This document shows positions 1-8,601 of a DNA stretch of 64,000 nt, piece after piece. The number at the start of each line of letters is the position of its first letter. The first letter of the stretch is position 1. Below the pieces are notes generated by a model. It searched no databases, was not told where the DNA came from, and saw nothing but the letters and a program-made list of their open reading frames with translations. The stretch covers positions 1 to 64,000 of the forward strand of contig JAPLTF010000025.1 in the NCBI GenBank assembly GCA_026398275.1, written 5' to 3'. Both the position numbers and the translations under genes were made by a program. The stretch is from Verrucomicrobiota bacterium (GTDB lineage Bacteria > Verrucomicrobiota > Verrucomicrobiia > Chthoniobacterales > Terrimicrobiaceae).

Positions 1-1
1 C

Positions 2-157
2 GAAGCCTGCCGCCAGCTTTTGGAATCGAAGAGAACGATCAGCGAAATCGCGTTCGACGTCGGCTTTGGAAACCTCTCGAATTTCAACAGGGCGTTCCGC
101 CTTGCTCGCGGCATGGCTCCCGGAGAGTTTCGGCGACAAGTGGTGATCGCTGCGTAG
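2..157 (+). CDS. AraC-family transcriptional regulator, C-terminal fragment
   Basis: The reading frame is open from the window edge to TAG at 155-157 and gives 51 residues. They match the second helix-turn-helix of AraC/XylS regulators: ISEIAFDVGFGNLSNFNRAF followed by the usual G-x-x-P-x-x-F/Y-R stretch (GMAPGEFRR). This helix pair contacts promoter DNA; the effector-sensing domain lies outside the window, so the ligand cannot be inferred. The gene converges on lysS with a 24-nt gap. Confidence 0.85.
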   Translation, partial: EACRQLLESKRTISEIAFDVGFGNLSNFNRAFRLARGMAPGEFRRQVVIAA

Positions 158-181
158 TCCAGCTATTTCCAAGAGATGGTA

Positions 182-1633
182 TCACACCCCGCGCGGGCGC
201 ATGTGGGGGAAGAGGATGACGTCGCGGATGCTTTCGGCTCCGGTGAGCATCATGACCAACCGGTCGATGCCGATGCCGACGCCGCCTGCCGGGGGCATGC
301 CGTATTCGAGGGCGTGGAGGAATTCCTCGTCGAGCTTCTGGGTTTCGCCGCCGCTCTGCTGTTCGAGCCGGGCGCGCTGGATGTCGGGGTCGTTGAGCTC
401 GGAGTAGCCGGGGGAAATTTCCTGGCCGTTGATGACCAGTTCATACACATCGACCACCGAGCCGTCCTGCGCGTTCTGCTTGGCGAGCGGGACCAGCTCT
501 TTCGGGCAGTGCGTGACGAACAGCGGGTTCATCGTCCTTTCCTCGACGAGCTTTTCGAAGACGTGCTGGGTGACCTCGAAATCCTCGGCGCAATGCGTGA
601 TGTCGAGGCCGTTTGCGGCGCACCATTCGCGGCGGGCCGCGGAGGAAATATCATACCAGTCGCCCTTCACGCCCCGGATCAGATCCGAGTAGCGCACCCT
701 CCGCCACGGCGGGGTGAGGTCGATGGATTTGGTGACTTCGCCCCCGGGGTTCCGGTGCTCGATGACGAATCCCCCGATGACCGTCTTCGCCAGGTGGCAG
801 ACCATCTCCTCGACGAGCGAGGCCATCTGCTCGAAGTCCGCAAATGCCCAGTAGGCTTCGAGCATCGTGAACTCGGGGTTGTGGCGGCGCGAGATTCCCT
901 CGTTCCGGAAATTCCGGTTCAGCTCGAAAATTTTGGTGAACCCGCCGACAAGCATCCGCTTGAGGTAGAGCTCGGGCGCGATGCGCAGAAAGAGGTCGAC
1001 GCCCAGGGCATTGTGGTGGGTCTGGAACGGCTGCGCGGCCGCGCCGCCCGGGACCTGCTGCATCATCGGGGTCTCGATCTCGATGAACCCGCGCTCCTCA
1101 AGAAACCGGCGGATTTCGCGAACGATCGCGATGCGTTTCAAAAAGACATCGCGCGACTCGGGGTTCGAGATCAGGTCGAGATACCGCTGGCGGTATTTGA
1201 TCTCGGTATCCTGGACCCCGTGCCACTTGTCGGGAAGAGGGCGCAGGGATTTGGAAAGCACCGTGAACGACTTGACCTTGATGCTCGGCTCGCCGGTTTT
1301 CGTGGTGAATGTTTCGCCCTCGACCCCGATCCAGTCGCCGATGTCCAGGTGCTCGAAGATCGCCGCCGCCTCCGGCCCGACCTCCTTCGAATGCAGATAC
1401 ACCTGCATCCTGCCGGTGCTGTCCGAAAGGTCGAGAAAATGGCTCTTGCCCATATTGCGGTGGGCGGTGATCCGGCCGGCTGTGCGCACGGGATTCCCTT
1501 CCGCAAACGCGGAGCGGATTTCTCCCGGCCGGCCGGTGATGTCGAACCGTTGGCCAAAGGGCGGCACGCCCGCGGCATGGAGCGCGTCCAGTTTTTGCCG
1601 GCGCACGGCGAGAAGGTCGGTTTGTTCTTCCAT
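182..1633 (-). CDS. lysS: Lysyl-tRNA synthetase, class II
   Basis: Charges tRNA-Lys in the cytoplasm. The 483 residues are close to the usual ~500. An N-terminal OB-fold anticodon-binding domain (AGRITAHRNMGKSHFLDL, about 50-70) precedes the class II core. Motif 2 is FRNEGISRRHNPEF (about 242-255) and motif 3 is GIGIDRLVMMLTG near the C-terminus, then the family ending ESIRDVILFPHMRP. I chose ATG 1633; a GTG four codons upstream (1645) is in frame, but the ATG gives the usual MEE-type start. It is the last gene of a minus-strand run carA-FHA-lysS, 34 nt after the FHA gene. Confidence 0.97.
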   Translation of the reverse strand: MEEQTDLLAVRRQKLDALHAAGVPPFGQRFDITGRPGEIRSAFAEGNPVRTAGRITAHRNMGKSHFLDLSDSTGRMQVYLHSKEVGPEAAAIFEHLDIGDWIGVEGETFTTKTGEPSIKVKSFTVLSKSLRPLPDKWHGVQDTEIKYRQRYLDLISNPESRDVFLKRIAIVREIRRFLEERGFIEIETPMMQQVPGGAAAQPFQTHHNALGVDLFLRIAPELYLKRMLVGGFTKIFELNRNFRNEGISRRHNPEFTMLEAYWAFADFEQMASLVEEMVCHLAKTVIGGFVIEHRNPGGEVTKSIDLTPPWRRVRYSDLIRGVKGDWYDISSAARREWCAANGLDITHCAEDFEVTQHVFEKLVEERTMNPLFVTHCPKELVPLAKQNAQDGSVVDVYELVINGQEISPGYSELNDPDIQRARLEQQSGGETQKLDEEFLHALEYGMPPAGGVGIGIDRLVMMLTGAESIRDVILFPHMRPRGV

Positions 1634-1667
1634 GAATAATGGCACCGTCCGGCGCGGGATTGGCGGG

Positions 1668-2174
1668 TCAGACCGGCGAGGCCATTCCCAGGATGATGAC
1701 TGCTGCTGCGGCGAAGGCCAGGATGCCGAGCACTGCGGCCGCGACCAGGCCGGCGGCCAGCGGGTCCTTGCTCTTCACGTTTTTTGGGATCGGCGAGGAG
1801 TTCACAAACTGCTCCGGGCGCGAGCTGATTTTGGCCACCTCAGATGCCACGCTGGTGGATTCCGGCAGCGGCTGGTCCGGAGCTTCTTCTTCGCCGTGAA
1901 AAACCGCTTCGACGACGCCGAACCGGACTTCATCCCCATGGCGCAGCACGGCATCCGTCACCTGCTCGCCATTCACAAAGGTTCCGTTCGTGGATCCCAG
2001 ATCATGAAGGTGAAATGCGTCCCCCTCCTGCTCGATCTCCGCATGCCGGCTGGAAACCGAGGCATCGTCAATCTGGAGGGAATTGTCCGCCAGGCGACCG
2101 ACCGTGATCTTTTCGTCCTGGAGATCGTTCGAGATTTGTGTGCCGTCGGGGAGGAAGATCTGCAGCTTTGCCAT
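1668..2174 (-). CDS. FHA-domain membrane-anchored protein
   Basis: 168 residues. Residues about 1-90 form a forkhead-associated domain, which binds phosphothreonine peptides: it shows the Gly-Arg strand (TVGRLADNSLQI), the SSRH motif (ASVSSRHAEI) and the GSTNGTFVNG loop. A polar linker follows, then one hydrophobic C-terminal segment (LVAAAVLGILAFAAAAVIIL) that would anchor it with the FHA domain in the cytoplasm. ATG 2174 has a good ribosome site (AAAGGA, 6 nt upstream) and lies 10 nt after the carA stop, implying co-transcription. No kinase gene is adjacent, so its phosphorylated partner is unknown. Confidence 0.9.
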   Translation of the reverse strand: MAKLQIFLPDGTQISNDLQDEKITVGRLADNSLQIDDASVSSRHAEIEQEGDAFHLHDLGSTNGTFVNGEQVTDAVLRHGDEVRFGVVEAVFHGEEEAPDQPLPESTSVASEVAKISSRPEQFVNSSPIPKNVKSKDPLAAGLVAAAVLGILAFAAAAVIILGMASPV

Positions 2175-2184
2175 AGGGTTTCCT

Positions 2185-3363
2185 TTATACTCCTGCAACC
2201 TTGGCCGCGGCAACTTCTTTGGCGAACTCCTGAAAAAAGTAATCCGCATCGTGCGGCCCGGGGCTGGCCTCGGGGTGGTATTGGACGCTGAACGCCCGGT
2301 GGGTCTTGTGCTTGAGTCCGGCCACCGTGCCGTCGTTTAAATTCACGTGCGTGACCTCCACATCCGCCGGCAGGGAATCCGGGTCGACCGCGTAGCCGTG
2401 GTTCTGCGAGGTGATCGCAATTTTTCCGCTGCGCAGATCCTTGACCGGCTGGTTCGCCCCGCGGTGGCCGAATTTCAGCTTGAACGTCTTGCCTCCCAGG
2501 GCCAGAGCGAGCACTTGATGGCCGAGGCAGATCCCGAAAATCGGCTTCTTCCCGACGAGCTGCCGCACGGTCTCATGCGCGTAGGCGAGGGCCTCCGGAT
2601 CGCCGGGGCCATTCGAGAGGAAGATCCCGTCGGCACCCGAGGCAAGGATCTCCGCTGCCGGGGAGGCCGCCGGAAAAACCGTGACGTCAAAACCGTTGCG
2701 CCGGAGCGAGCGCAGGATGTTTTTCTTCATCCCGAAATCGATCGCGGCGAGCTTGTGGGAAGCGGGCGGCAGCGCGGCGAAGACGTTGCCGTTTTCGTCT
2801 GCGGCTGCCGGCTCAAAATTTGCCGTGCGAACAACCCACTGCCGGCTGGCGGACTGCTCCGGATCCCACTGGTAGGGCGATCCGGGGGTCACTTCCTTCA
2901 CGAAATCCACCCCCGCATACGGCTCCGCGCAGGCCCGGCGGACAGCTTCCGCCTCATCCATAATCTCCGTGGTCAGGCAGGCCCGCATGGCCCCCCGCGT
3001 CCGCAGGTGGCGGGTCAGCGCGCGGGTGTCGATGCCCTGGATGCCGGGAATATTATTTTTCACCAGGTAGTCATGAAGGGTTCCTGTGGACCTCCAGTTG
3101 CTCGGCACCGGGCTCAATTCCTCGATCACGAAGCCCCGGACATGAGGCGAGCCGCTTTCGACATCCAGCTCGTTGACCCCGTAGTTTCCGATTTCCGGAT
3201 ACGTCATGGCGACGATCTGGCCGCGATACGACGGGTCTGTGAGGATTTCCTGGTATCCGCTCATCGAGGTGTTGAAGCAGATCTCCCCCGCCGCGGTTCC
3301 CACCGCGCCGAAGCTCTCCCCGCGGAAGACGCGCCCGTCCTCAAGTGCCAGCAATGCAGTCAT
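2185..3363 (-). CDS. carA: Carbamoyl-phosphate synthase small (glutaminase) subunit
   Basis: Hydrolyses glutamine and passes ammonia to CarB for carbamoyl phosphate, the precursor of pyrimidines and arginine. The 392 residues match the family. The N-terminal CarA domain contains the FNTSMSGYQEILTDPSY block; the C-terminal class I glutamine amidotransferase carries the nucleophile Cys (about residue 279, in GICLGHQ) and the His-x-Glu pair (QYHPEASPGPHD). The start is ATG 3363 (MTALLALEDGRVF). carB is not in the window. First gene of the carA-FHA-lysS run, divergent from the LysM gene. Confidence 0.97.
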   Translation of the reverse strand: MTALLALEDGRVFRGESFGAVGTAAGEICFNTSMSGYQEILTDPSYRGQIVAMTYPEIGNYGVNELDVESGSPHVRGFVIEELSPVPSNWRSTGTLHDYLVKNNIPGIQGIDTRALTRHLRTRGAMRACLTTEIMDEAEAVRRACAEPYAGVDFVKEVTPGSPYQWDPEQSASRQWVVRTANFEPAAADENGNVFAALPPASHKLAAIDFGMKKNILRSLRRNGFDVTVFPAASPAAEILASGADGIFLSNGPGDPEALAYAHETVRQLVGKKPIFGICLGHQVLALALGGKTFKLKFGHRGANQPVKDLRSGKIAITSQNHGYAVDPDSLPADVEVTHVNLNDGTVAGLKHKTHRAFSVQYHPEASPGPHDADYFFQEFAKEVAAAKVAGV

Positions 3364-3476
3364 GGCCGTATTTCTTATCACCCGCCCCGCAGGCGTGAAA
3401 CAAAAATTGGCGCCCAAGTTTTTCCGACCGGCGGGTTTCGCTTGGCGGTGCGCGGCCAGCCGCTAAGAATGCGCGA

Positions 3477-5027
3477 ATGCTGAAACGAACAGCCGGCATT
3501 TTTCTGGGCCTTTCCCTCTGGGCGGGGGCTGCTGCGGAGCTCCGCGCCCAGGCGACTCCTCCGCAGGCTCCCACGGGGGTCGAGCACGGGCTTGAGGATG
3601 CGGTGAAATGGAAGTGGCGGGTGCTCCCGTCCGAGGAAAAATTCTGGGGGCTGGAGCTCCCGGAGCCACCCCCGGCGGCACCGCTTAATGCGCCCGCTCC
3701 GGCAGCGACTCCACGAGACATGGCAAACTCGTATGAGGTCAAAAAGGGCGACGCGCTCGTCCTGGTCGGGAAGAAATTCGGGCTCACGGTGGCCCAGCTG
3801 AAAGCGGCCAACGGCCTCGCCAACGACATGATCCGCATCGGCCAGGTCCTGAAGATTCCGACTCCCGAAGAGTGCATCGCGCTGGGTCTCCCGCCCGAGC
3901 TTCCCAAGCCCCGCCCGGTCCCGGGCGGAAATTCGAAGACCGAGAAAAAGGCGCCGGATCCCGCCACCCTCGTCGACCAGGAGGTTTTTCTTCTCCAGAT
4001 TTTTCTCGACCGCTCGGGCTTCACCGCCGGCCCGATCAATGGAAAGACGAGCCTGGACTTTCAAAAACTGGTCTATCTTTACCAGCTCAACCATGCGGAT
4101 GCTGGCGACACCGAACAGCTCAAGGCGAAAGCCCTCGCCAGAGTCGGGGAGATGACGACGAAATACATCCTCAAACACGAAGACTTCCGCTTCATCGCTC
4201 CCCCGAAAGCCGAGAAGCCGACCGAAATCAAACCACCCGAGCCGAAGCCAAAGCCCAAGGCTGTCCCGAAAGCCACTCCGGTCCCGCTTCCAACCTACAA
4301 GGAAATGACCGAATCCACGATGCTCGCGTATAACTCCCCGTGGGAATTTGTTGCGGAGAGGTTTCACTGCAGCGAGGACCTGCTCCGCCTTTTGAATCCG
4401 GGAATCAAACCCCAGCCCGCCGCCGGAACCGAGTTCATCGTGCCCAATGTTGTTCCCATTCAAATCGAGAAAGCCTTCGACCCTCCGCTCCAGCCACCGG
4501 CGGATCCGCAGAACGTAATGACCGCGGTGATCGTGGATCTCTCGCGCCTGGAGATCTACAACAACGAACGGCTGGTCGCCGTGATGCCGGTCGCCCCGGC
4601 CCGGCCAGGATTGCGCGGAAAGGGCACGTGGAAAATTCTGGACGCCCTGCCGCGCCCGCGCCTCGCCACATTGCAGGAACCCCGCGATTTGCCGAAGCCG
4701 ACCAATAACTTTTTCACCGGCGAGGGCTCGGCTCCGGCCGCCTCCGCCCCGGCGCTGACCTCGGACCAGTATCTTCCGGCCGGCCCGAACAACCCGGTCG
4801 GCGTCCTGTGGATCGACCTGGCAAAATCCGACAGCCCCGAACCTCTGCCCTACGGGCTTCACGGAACCAGCATCCCATCGGAGATGAGATCCCGCTCGGG
4901 ACTCGGCGGCTTTCGCCTGACAAACTGGGATATCATCCGCGCGGTTCATCTGCTCCCGAAAGGCGCCCCGCTCCAGTGGAAGCAAACCTCGTCGGCCGTC
5001 CCGCAAGCCGCAAGACCCTCGCTCTGA
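3477..5027 (+). CDS. Secreted LysM protein with a catalytically dead L,D-transpeptidase-like domain
   Basis: 516 residues. A signal peptide (about 1-25, ending RAQA) leads to the periplasm. A LysM peptidoglycan-binding repeat spans about 85-128 (YEVKKGDALVLVGKKFG...NGLANDMIRIGQVLKIP). A proline/lysine-rich linker lies near 235-265 and a second LysM-like stretch near 280-325. The C-terminal ~170 residues resemble a YkuD L,D-transpeptidase: LPYGLHGTSIPSEMRS, then SGLGGFRLTNWDI. In active enzymes this second block reads SHGC[IV]R[LM]; here the catalytic Cys aligns with Gly478 and the preceding His with Leu476. I infer a wall-binding pseudoenzyme. The fold assignment rests on motif recognition only. 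Confidence 0.75.
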   Translation: MLKRTAGIFLGLSLWAGAAAELRAQATPPQAPTGVEHGLEDAVKWKWRVLPSEEKFWGLELPEPPPAAPLNAPAPAATPRDMANSYEVKKGDALVLVGKKFGLTVAQLKAANGLANDMIRIGQVLKIPTPEECIALGLPPELPKPRPVPGGNSKTEKKAPDPATLVDQEVFLLQIFLDRSGFTAGPINGKTSLDFQKLVYLYQLNHADAGDTEQLKAKALARVGEMTTKYILKHEDFRFIAPPKAEKPTEIKPPEPKPKPKAVPKATPVPLPTYKEMTESTMLAYNSPWEFVAERFHCSEDLLRLLNPGIKPQPAAGTEFIVPNVVPIQIEKAFDPPLQPPADPQNVMTAVIVDLSRLEIYNNERLVAVMPVAPARPGLRGKGTWKILDALPRPRLATLQEPRDLPKPTNNFFTGEGSAPAASAPALTSDQYLPAGPNNPVGVLWIDLAKSDSPEPLPYGLHGTSIPSEMRSRSGLGGFRLTNWDIIRAVHLLPKGAPLQWKQTSSAVPQAARPSL

Positions 5028-5185
5028 TCAGCCCTCCGCCAGCAGGGAGAGACAGAAAAGGAAGATGATCATGTGGACCGCTCGCGGCAGAAGCCTGGTC
5101 TTCGAACGGCTGAACGTCATGACCGACAGCGTTCCCCTTTCCACTCCCCCAAGTGGGGGGCCCCTGCCGGGCGCACAAAGTAAAA

Positions 5186-5209
5186 CCCGCCTCCGTCTCC
5201 GGAAGCGGG
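5186..5209. terminator. Hairpin, possible bidirectional terminator
   Basis: A 5-bp outer stem CCCGC/GCGGG encloses an inner TCCG/CGGA stem and a short loop. The hairpin is preceded by AAAA and followed by CTTT, so either strand has a weak U-tract. It lies between two convergent genes, which fits a shared terminator. Confidence 0.5.
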
Positions 5210-5354
5210 CTTTAAGGTTTTGGCACCTGATGTCAGACTAGGCGGCATGCCATGAATGGCAAGCGCTGGTTTTGTTTCAGTATTGGTTTTAGCTTGAGAG
5301 CGGCGCTTGCGAAACATGTTCCATGTTCCGCTGCAGGAAAAACCGTTTTCAAGT

Positions 5355-5399
5355 TTAGAACCTGTGAAATAATTAGGAAAAGCCGCGCGAGAGTAGAAA
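5355..5399 (+). repeat. Dispersed 45-bp repeat, solitary copy
   Basis: This 45-bp stretch, beginning TTAGAACCTGTGAAATAATT, recurs identically in reverse orientation at 57650-57694, and its first ~30 bases recur with small changes at 57494-57527. It is more AT-rich at one end than the surrounding DNA. Three related copies 52 kb apart suggest a multicopy genomic repeat. Confidence 0.9.
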
Positions 5400-5406
5400 T
5401 TGGGGA

Positions 5407-5868
5407 TCAGCGTGAAAGATCGCCCTGGGTGAGAAGCTTGAAGCCCTCCCCGGCGAGAACCGAACTCGCACACTCGCTGTCGTCCAAGTGCATCGCAAGG
5501 ACCGCGCGGTCGTGCGGACGGACCAGCAGGGGGTAGCTGAAATAGACATTCACCTCGGCCATCAGGAGCGCGGCCAGAACACGGGCCAGATCGTTAGGGC
5601 CCTCGTTCAATTCCACGACAAGCAGCTCGCAGTCGCTGTAGGGGATGTCGTGCTCATGAAAAATTTCCGTCACCCGCTCCGGGTCGCTCACGATGATCCG
5701 GCCGATGGCCGACTCCGAGGAATCCTGGATGCTGAGCGCAAGGACGACCACGTGGCTCTCGTTGAGAAGCTTGACGATCTCCAGAAGCGCGCCAACTTTG
5801 TTTTGAAGAAAAACAGAAAACTGACGGACCTGCGGAGTATTGAGCTTCTCGGCGGTGGGCAGAGGCAT
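5407..5868 (-). CDS. ACT-domain protein (tandem ACT fold)
   Basis: 153 residues. The first ACT-like unit starts at about 15 (QFSVFLQNKVGALLEIVKLL), the classic ACT pattern with the turn Gly-Ala-Leu; a second, less regular unit covers about 85-150 (VVELNEGPNDLARVLAALL). Stand-alone tandem ACT proteins usually sense an amino acid and regulate a partner enzyme. No enzyme is fused. ATG 5868 lies 2 nt after the stop of the upstream exported-protein gene, so the two are likely translationally coupled. The ligand is unknown. Confidence 0.8.
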   Translation of the reverse strand: MPLPTAEKLNTPQVRQFSVFLQNKVGALLEIVKLLNESHVVVLALSIQDSSESAIGRIIVSDPERVTEIFHEHDIPYSDCELLVVELNEGPNDLARVLAALLMAEVNVYFSYPLLVRPHDRAVLAMHLDDSECASSVLAGEGFKLLTQGDLSR

Positions 5869-5870
5869 TT

Positions 5871-6299
5871 TTACTTGTAGGAATAAACCAGGCAAAAATC
5901 CGCCTTGTCGCCTTCAACCAGCTCCAGGCGCACGAAATACCGCCCGCTCGCATCCGGGAGCAGACCGGCGGCGGCAGTTGAGCCGTCCTGAAAAATTTCC
6001 CCTGCCACCGGGCGGCCGTTTTCGTCGTAGAGGGTGACGGACAGCTGCCTGGCCGGGGCCGGGGCTGCGGCGGAAAACCAATACGCGTTCCCCGCAAAAA
6101 GGTTCACCTCGAGGATCTGGGGCTTTCCGGGCTCCAGAACGCCGGACCAATACCCGTCGCGGACCTTGTAGCCATCGTTGGCAAATGCGCCGGCGAGTTC
6201 CAGGACCTTGCTGCGGGCGGTGGATTGTTCGCGGGAGTCCGTCGTCTCCTGAGCGGAAAGAACGGCGATGGAGAGAAAAAGGAGGCCGAGTGTCTTCAT
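5871..6299 (-). CDS. Exported protein of unknown function (142 aa)
   Basis: I do not recognise the family. A signal peptide is clear (MKTLGLLFLSIAVLSAQ, about 1-17). The mature part looks like a small beta-sandwich resembling pre-peptidase C-terminal domains: LEPGKPQILEVNLFAGNAYW, SVTLYDENGRPVAG, then GRYFVRLELVEG. Such domains bind surfaces or aid export of other proteins. Its ATG overlaps the stop of the upstream gene (ATGA, 6296-6299), and the ACT gene follows after 2 nt, so the three are one operon. Confidence 0.7.
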   Translation of the reverse strand: MKTLGLLFLSIAVLSAQETTDSREQSTARSKVLELAGAFANDGYKVRDGYWSGVLEPGKPQILEVNLFAGNAYWFSAAAPAPARQLSVTLYDENGRPVAGEIFQDGSTAAAGLLPDASGRYFVRLELVEGDKADFCLVYSYK

Positions 6300-7099
6300 G
6301 ATTCTTTGTTTCCCCTGGCGATATCGTTCACGAGGGCGTTCATTCTCGCCGCCAGATCACTTACCGCTTCCGTCGTGGGAGGAGTGCGGTCCTTCGTGTT
6401 GACCAGAGCGAGGATGTCCCGGAGATTTTGCTGCACTCCCGCCACCAGAGGTTCCTTTTGCATGCGCTCGGGCAGCTTGCCCAGTTCGGCCAAAAGATAC
6501 TCCACGATCGCCGGCTGGCGGAGGAGGCCGGCAAGCCCCGGGGAGTAGTTCTTCGAAATGTAGTCCGAGGCCACCTGCGTTCCGCGGATCCACGCCCCGA
6601 CAGTGACGAGGATTACCAGGTCTCTGTCCTTCTGCTCGGCCATGGACATCTTCACCTCGTTCTGGGTGGCTTCCAGTTCCTCGCGCAGCGCGCTCCAGTC
6701 ATTGTTCTCCGCAAAGTCGTTGATGCTGCTGCCGCGGCTGAGCACGCTCTGGCTGACGTTGAGCTTCTTGGCCAGATTAATGATGTCCTTGCCCGTGTTT
6801 TTGACCCCCTGGCCGTCCTGGGCCTCGACCGCAATGTATCCATCTGCTACCAGAACCCCGAGCATGAGAGCCATCTGCTCCCGGCTTGCCGTGGCCCCTG
6901 CGGACTTCGGGGCGAACAGCTGCGTCCAGTTTGGCTGGCCCTGCTCGTCCATCGCCGCAAAAAACTCGCCGGGCGTCGGGATGGTCACCGATTCCGACAG
7001 AATCGCGGATTTCATCTGATCCTTCGTCAGCGGCTCGGCTGCGGTCAATAGTCCGGCCGACAAGAGGACAGCCGCGAAAATGGCACTGCGGATTAACAT
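6296..7099 (-). CDS. Exported protein of unknown function (267 aa)
   Basis: Begins at ATG 7099 with a signal peptide (IRSAIFAAVLLSAGLLTAAE). The mature protein is mostly helical and soluble, with no motif I recognise; SVTIPTPGEFFAAMDEQGQP and MALMLGVLVADGYIAVEAQD suggest a periplasmic helical domain. The reading frame stays open far upstream, but that extension shadows genes on the other strand and the tRNA, so only the part after the signal peptide start is called. First gene of the operon with the 142-aa exported protein and the ACT protein. Confidence 0.75.
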   Translation of the reverse strand: MLIRSAIFAAVLLSAGLLTAAEPLTKDQMKSAILSESVTIPTPGEFFAAMDEQGQPNWTQLFAPKSAGATASREQMALMLGVLVADGYIAVEAQDGQGVKNTGKDIINLAKKLNVSQSVLSRGSSINDFAENNDWSALREELEATQNEVKMSMAEQKDRDLVILVTVGAWIRGTQVASDYISKNYSPGLAGLLRQPAIVEYLLAELGKLPERMQKEPLVAGVQQNLRDILALVNTKDRTPPTTEAVSDLAARMNALVNDIARGNKES

Positions 7100-7222
7100 G
7101 AAAAAACTATTACACCCTCGCGGCGGCGGTTGCCAACGACATTCCGCGCACATTTGGAATTCCGGAACCCGGCGGTCCAGGCGATAAAAATCCGGACTTT
7201 CTTTCCGTGCCTCCCCGCGCTT

Positions 7223-8362
7223 ATGGTTGCGGCAATGAGAGGATCTGACCGGACATGGATGGCGTTGGTCGTGGCGATGGGCCTTGCCTTCGACCCTGCG
7301 TTTGCCGCGTCCGGAGATCCTTCGCTGGATACCGGGCGGAATTTTTCCCCGTTCGTCCTCTCCATGAAGCCCACCCTGCAGATGAGTCCGCTGCCGGGGT
7401 GGATGCAGCAGCCCTCCGTGGTCCACCCGGAAACCGCCACCATCGAGATTCCGATCCCCGCCCTCTGGGCTGTCCCGGCCGTCGAGGCCTATGCGCTGAC
7501 CGCCGTATTCGACGACCGCGGTGACGGTGGCCCCGCCGTGGAATGGCGCTCCCCGAATGGCTCGACAACCACCCTCTCCCAAGGGCTGGGAGAGATGGGG
7601 ACGGCCTTGGGGCTCAATGCCAGAACGATCCTTATTCCCAGGGAACTGACGCGCGAGGGGGGCGTCCTGCTGGTCTCCTATTACGCCAAATTTGAAAAGC
7701 TCGTGAGCCTCGCTGTGCGGCCCGCACGGGAGGATCCGCTCGCCGTCCTTGGCGGCGGAAGCGATCCGGCCCTCGTTGACGAGGCGCTCCGGGTGTTCGA
7801 GCGCACCGAGGTCGATGGCAGCAGAACCTCTCCGCTCAGCGGTGACATCCGGCGCGGTGCCATCGTCGAAGCCGATCTCTCGGCTCCGGTTCAGGAGCTC
7901 GATGGCGAACTCGAATTCATTGTCCCGGTCGAAGGAGTTGTTGAGGGCGCATTGTTGAAGCTTGATGTCCTCGGGCTCGATCCTGAAGCCGTCGTTCAGG
8001 TCCGTGTCAACTCGACCCCGGTCGGAGAGCTGGGGTTCTCGCAATTCCGGCTCGATGATCCTGCCCTCGTTCCCGACGCCCTCGGCCGCCTCGTCATGGC
8101 CGGATGGCGGAGCGGCTACCTCTTCGTCCCGGCCCGCAGATGGCTGGCCGGCGAAAATTCTGTCGTTCTGTCGTTGAAGCGATCCGACGTCGAAACAGGG
8201 CGGCCGGTCTTTATCCGCAACGCAGGCCTCCACGTCCGCTTCGGATCCGCAGCCGCCATCGGGAAGAACCCCTCCGCCGAACCCGATTTCTCGATTCCGG
8301 ACCCCCTCCTCCCCAATCCGCAGGACCCTCCCCTGCCAGAGATTGTTACGGGCGTCCAATAG
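7223..8362 (+). CDS. Secreted protein of unknown function (379 aa)
   Basis: Start candidates are ATG 7223 (MVAAMRGSDRTW) and ATG 7235; both give a signal peptide with the core WMALVVAMGLAFDPAFA. Two similar beta-rich parts seem present: residues about 80-180 (ILIPRELTREGGVLLVSYYA) and 210-350 (LFVPARRWLAGENSVVLSL), like carbohydrate-binding or sandwich folds whose hallmark is the phrase Ile-Pro-x-x-x-Leu. No catalytic motif is visible. It diverges from the preceding operon with 123 nt between them. Confidence 0.7.
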   Translation: MVAAMRGSDRTWMALVVAMGLAFDPAFAASGDPSLDTGRNFSPFVLSMKPTLQMSPLPGWMQQPSVVHPETATIEIPIPALWAVPAVEAYALTAVFDDRGDGGPAVEWRSPNGSTTTLSQGLGEMGTALGLNARTILIPRELTREGGVLLVSYYAKFEKLVSLAVRPAREDPLAVLGGGSDPALVDEALRVFERTEVDGSRTSPLSGDIRRGAIVEADLSAPVQELDGELEFIVPVEGVVEGALLKLDVLGLDPEAVVQVRVNSTPVGELGFSQFRLDDPALVPDALGRLVMAGWRSGYLFVPARRWLAGENSVVLSLKRSDVETGRPVFIRNAGLHVRFGSAAAIGKNPSAEPDFSIPDPLLPNPQDPPLPEIVTGVQ

Positions 8363-8420
8363 ATCCCCCGCGAATCGTGCTGTCGCCGAAGCCCTCGTTC
8401 TCGGATCGAAAAAGGAGCAG

Positions 8421-8529
8421 ATGCTGAACCCGGAGAAAGACAGGGCGAACTCCGGCATGAGCGCCGAGGAGATCCCCAAGCTCGAGCGCGAAATGGAATC
8501 CCTCGAACGCGACTTCAATCGGCTCGGCG
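8421..8529 (+). pseudogene. Possible truncated coding fragment running into a tRNA
   Basis: An ATG with a good ribosome site (AAAAAGGAGCAG) opens a frame reading MLNPEKDRANSGMSAEEIPK and then a heptad-like stretch (LEREMESLERDFNRLG). At residue ~36 it crosses the 3' end of the antisense tRNA-Leu, and beyond that the composition no longer looks coding. It may be the 5' end of a gene cut at the tRNA, or chance. Confidence 0.25.
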
Positions 8530-8601
8530 GGACTCGAACCCGCACGGAGTTACCTCCAGAAGATTTTAAGTCTTCTGCGTCTGCCGTTCCGCCACGAGCC
8601 G
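8519..8601 (-). tRNA. tRNA-Leu (anticodon TAA)
   Basis: The reverse complement folds as a class II tRNA: acceptor CGGCTCG/CGAGCCG with discriminator A, D arm GCGGAACGGCAGACGC, anticodon arm GAAGA-CTTAAAA-TCTTC with anticodon TAA, a long variable arm, and T arm GCGGG-TTCGAGT-CCCGC. CCA is not encoded. 83 nt is normal for tRNA-Leu. Confidence 0.96.

Larger units (their letters stand above)
5028..5406. other. Intergenic region holding a hairpin and a dispersed repeat
   Basis: 379 bp between the convergent LysM and ACT genes. It contains the hairpin at 5186-5209 and the 45-bp dispersed repeat at 5355-5399. Short frames here lack a ribosome site and family resemblance, so I call no gene. Confidence 0.6.

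Noticed and set aside
176-1639. Plus-strand open frame of 487 codons opposite lysS
   Set aside because: It mirrors lysS codon for codon in GC-rich DNA, and its translation has no family motifs.
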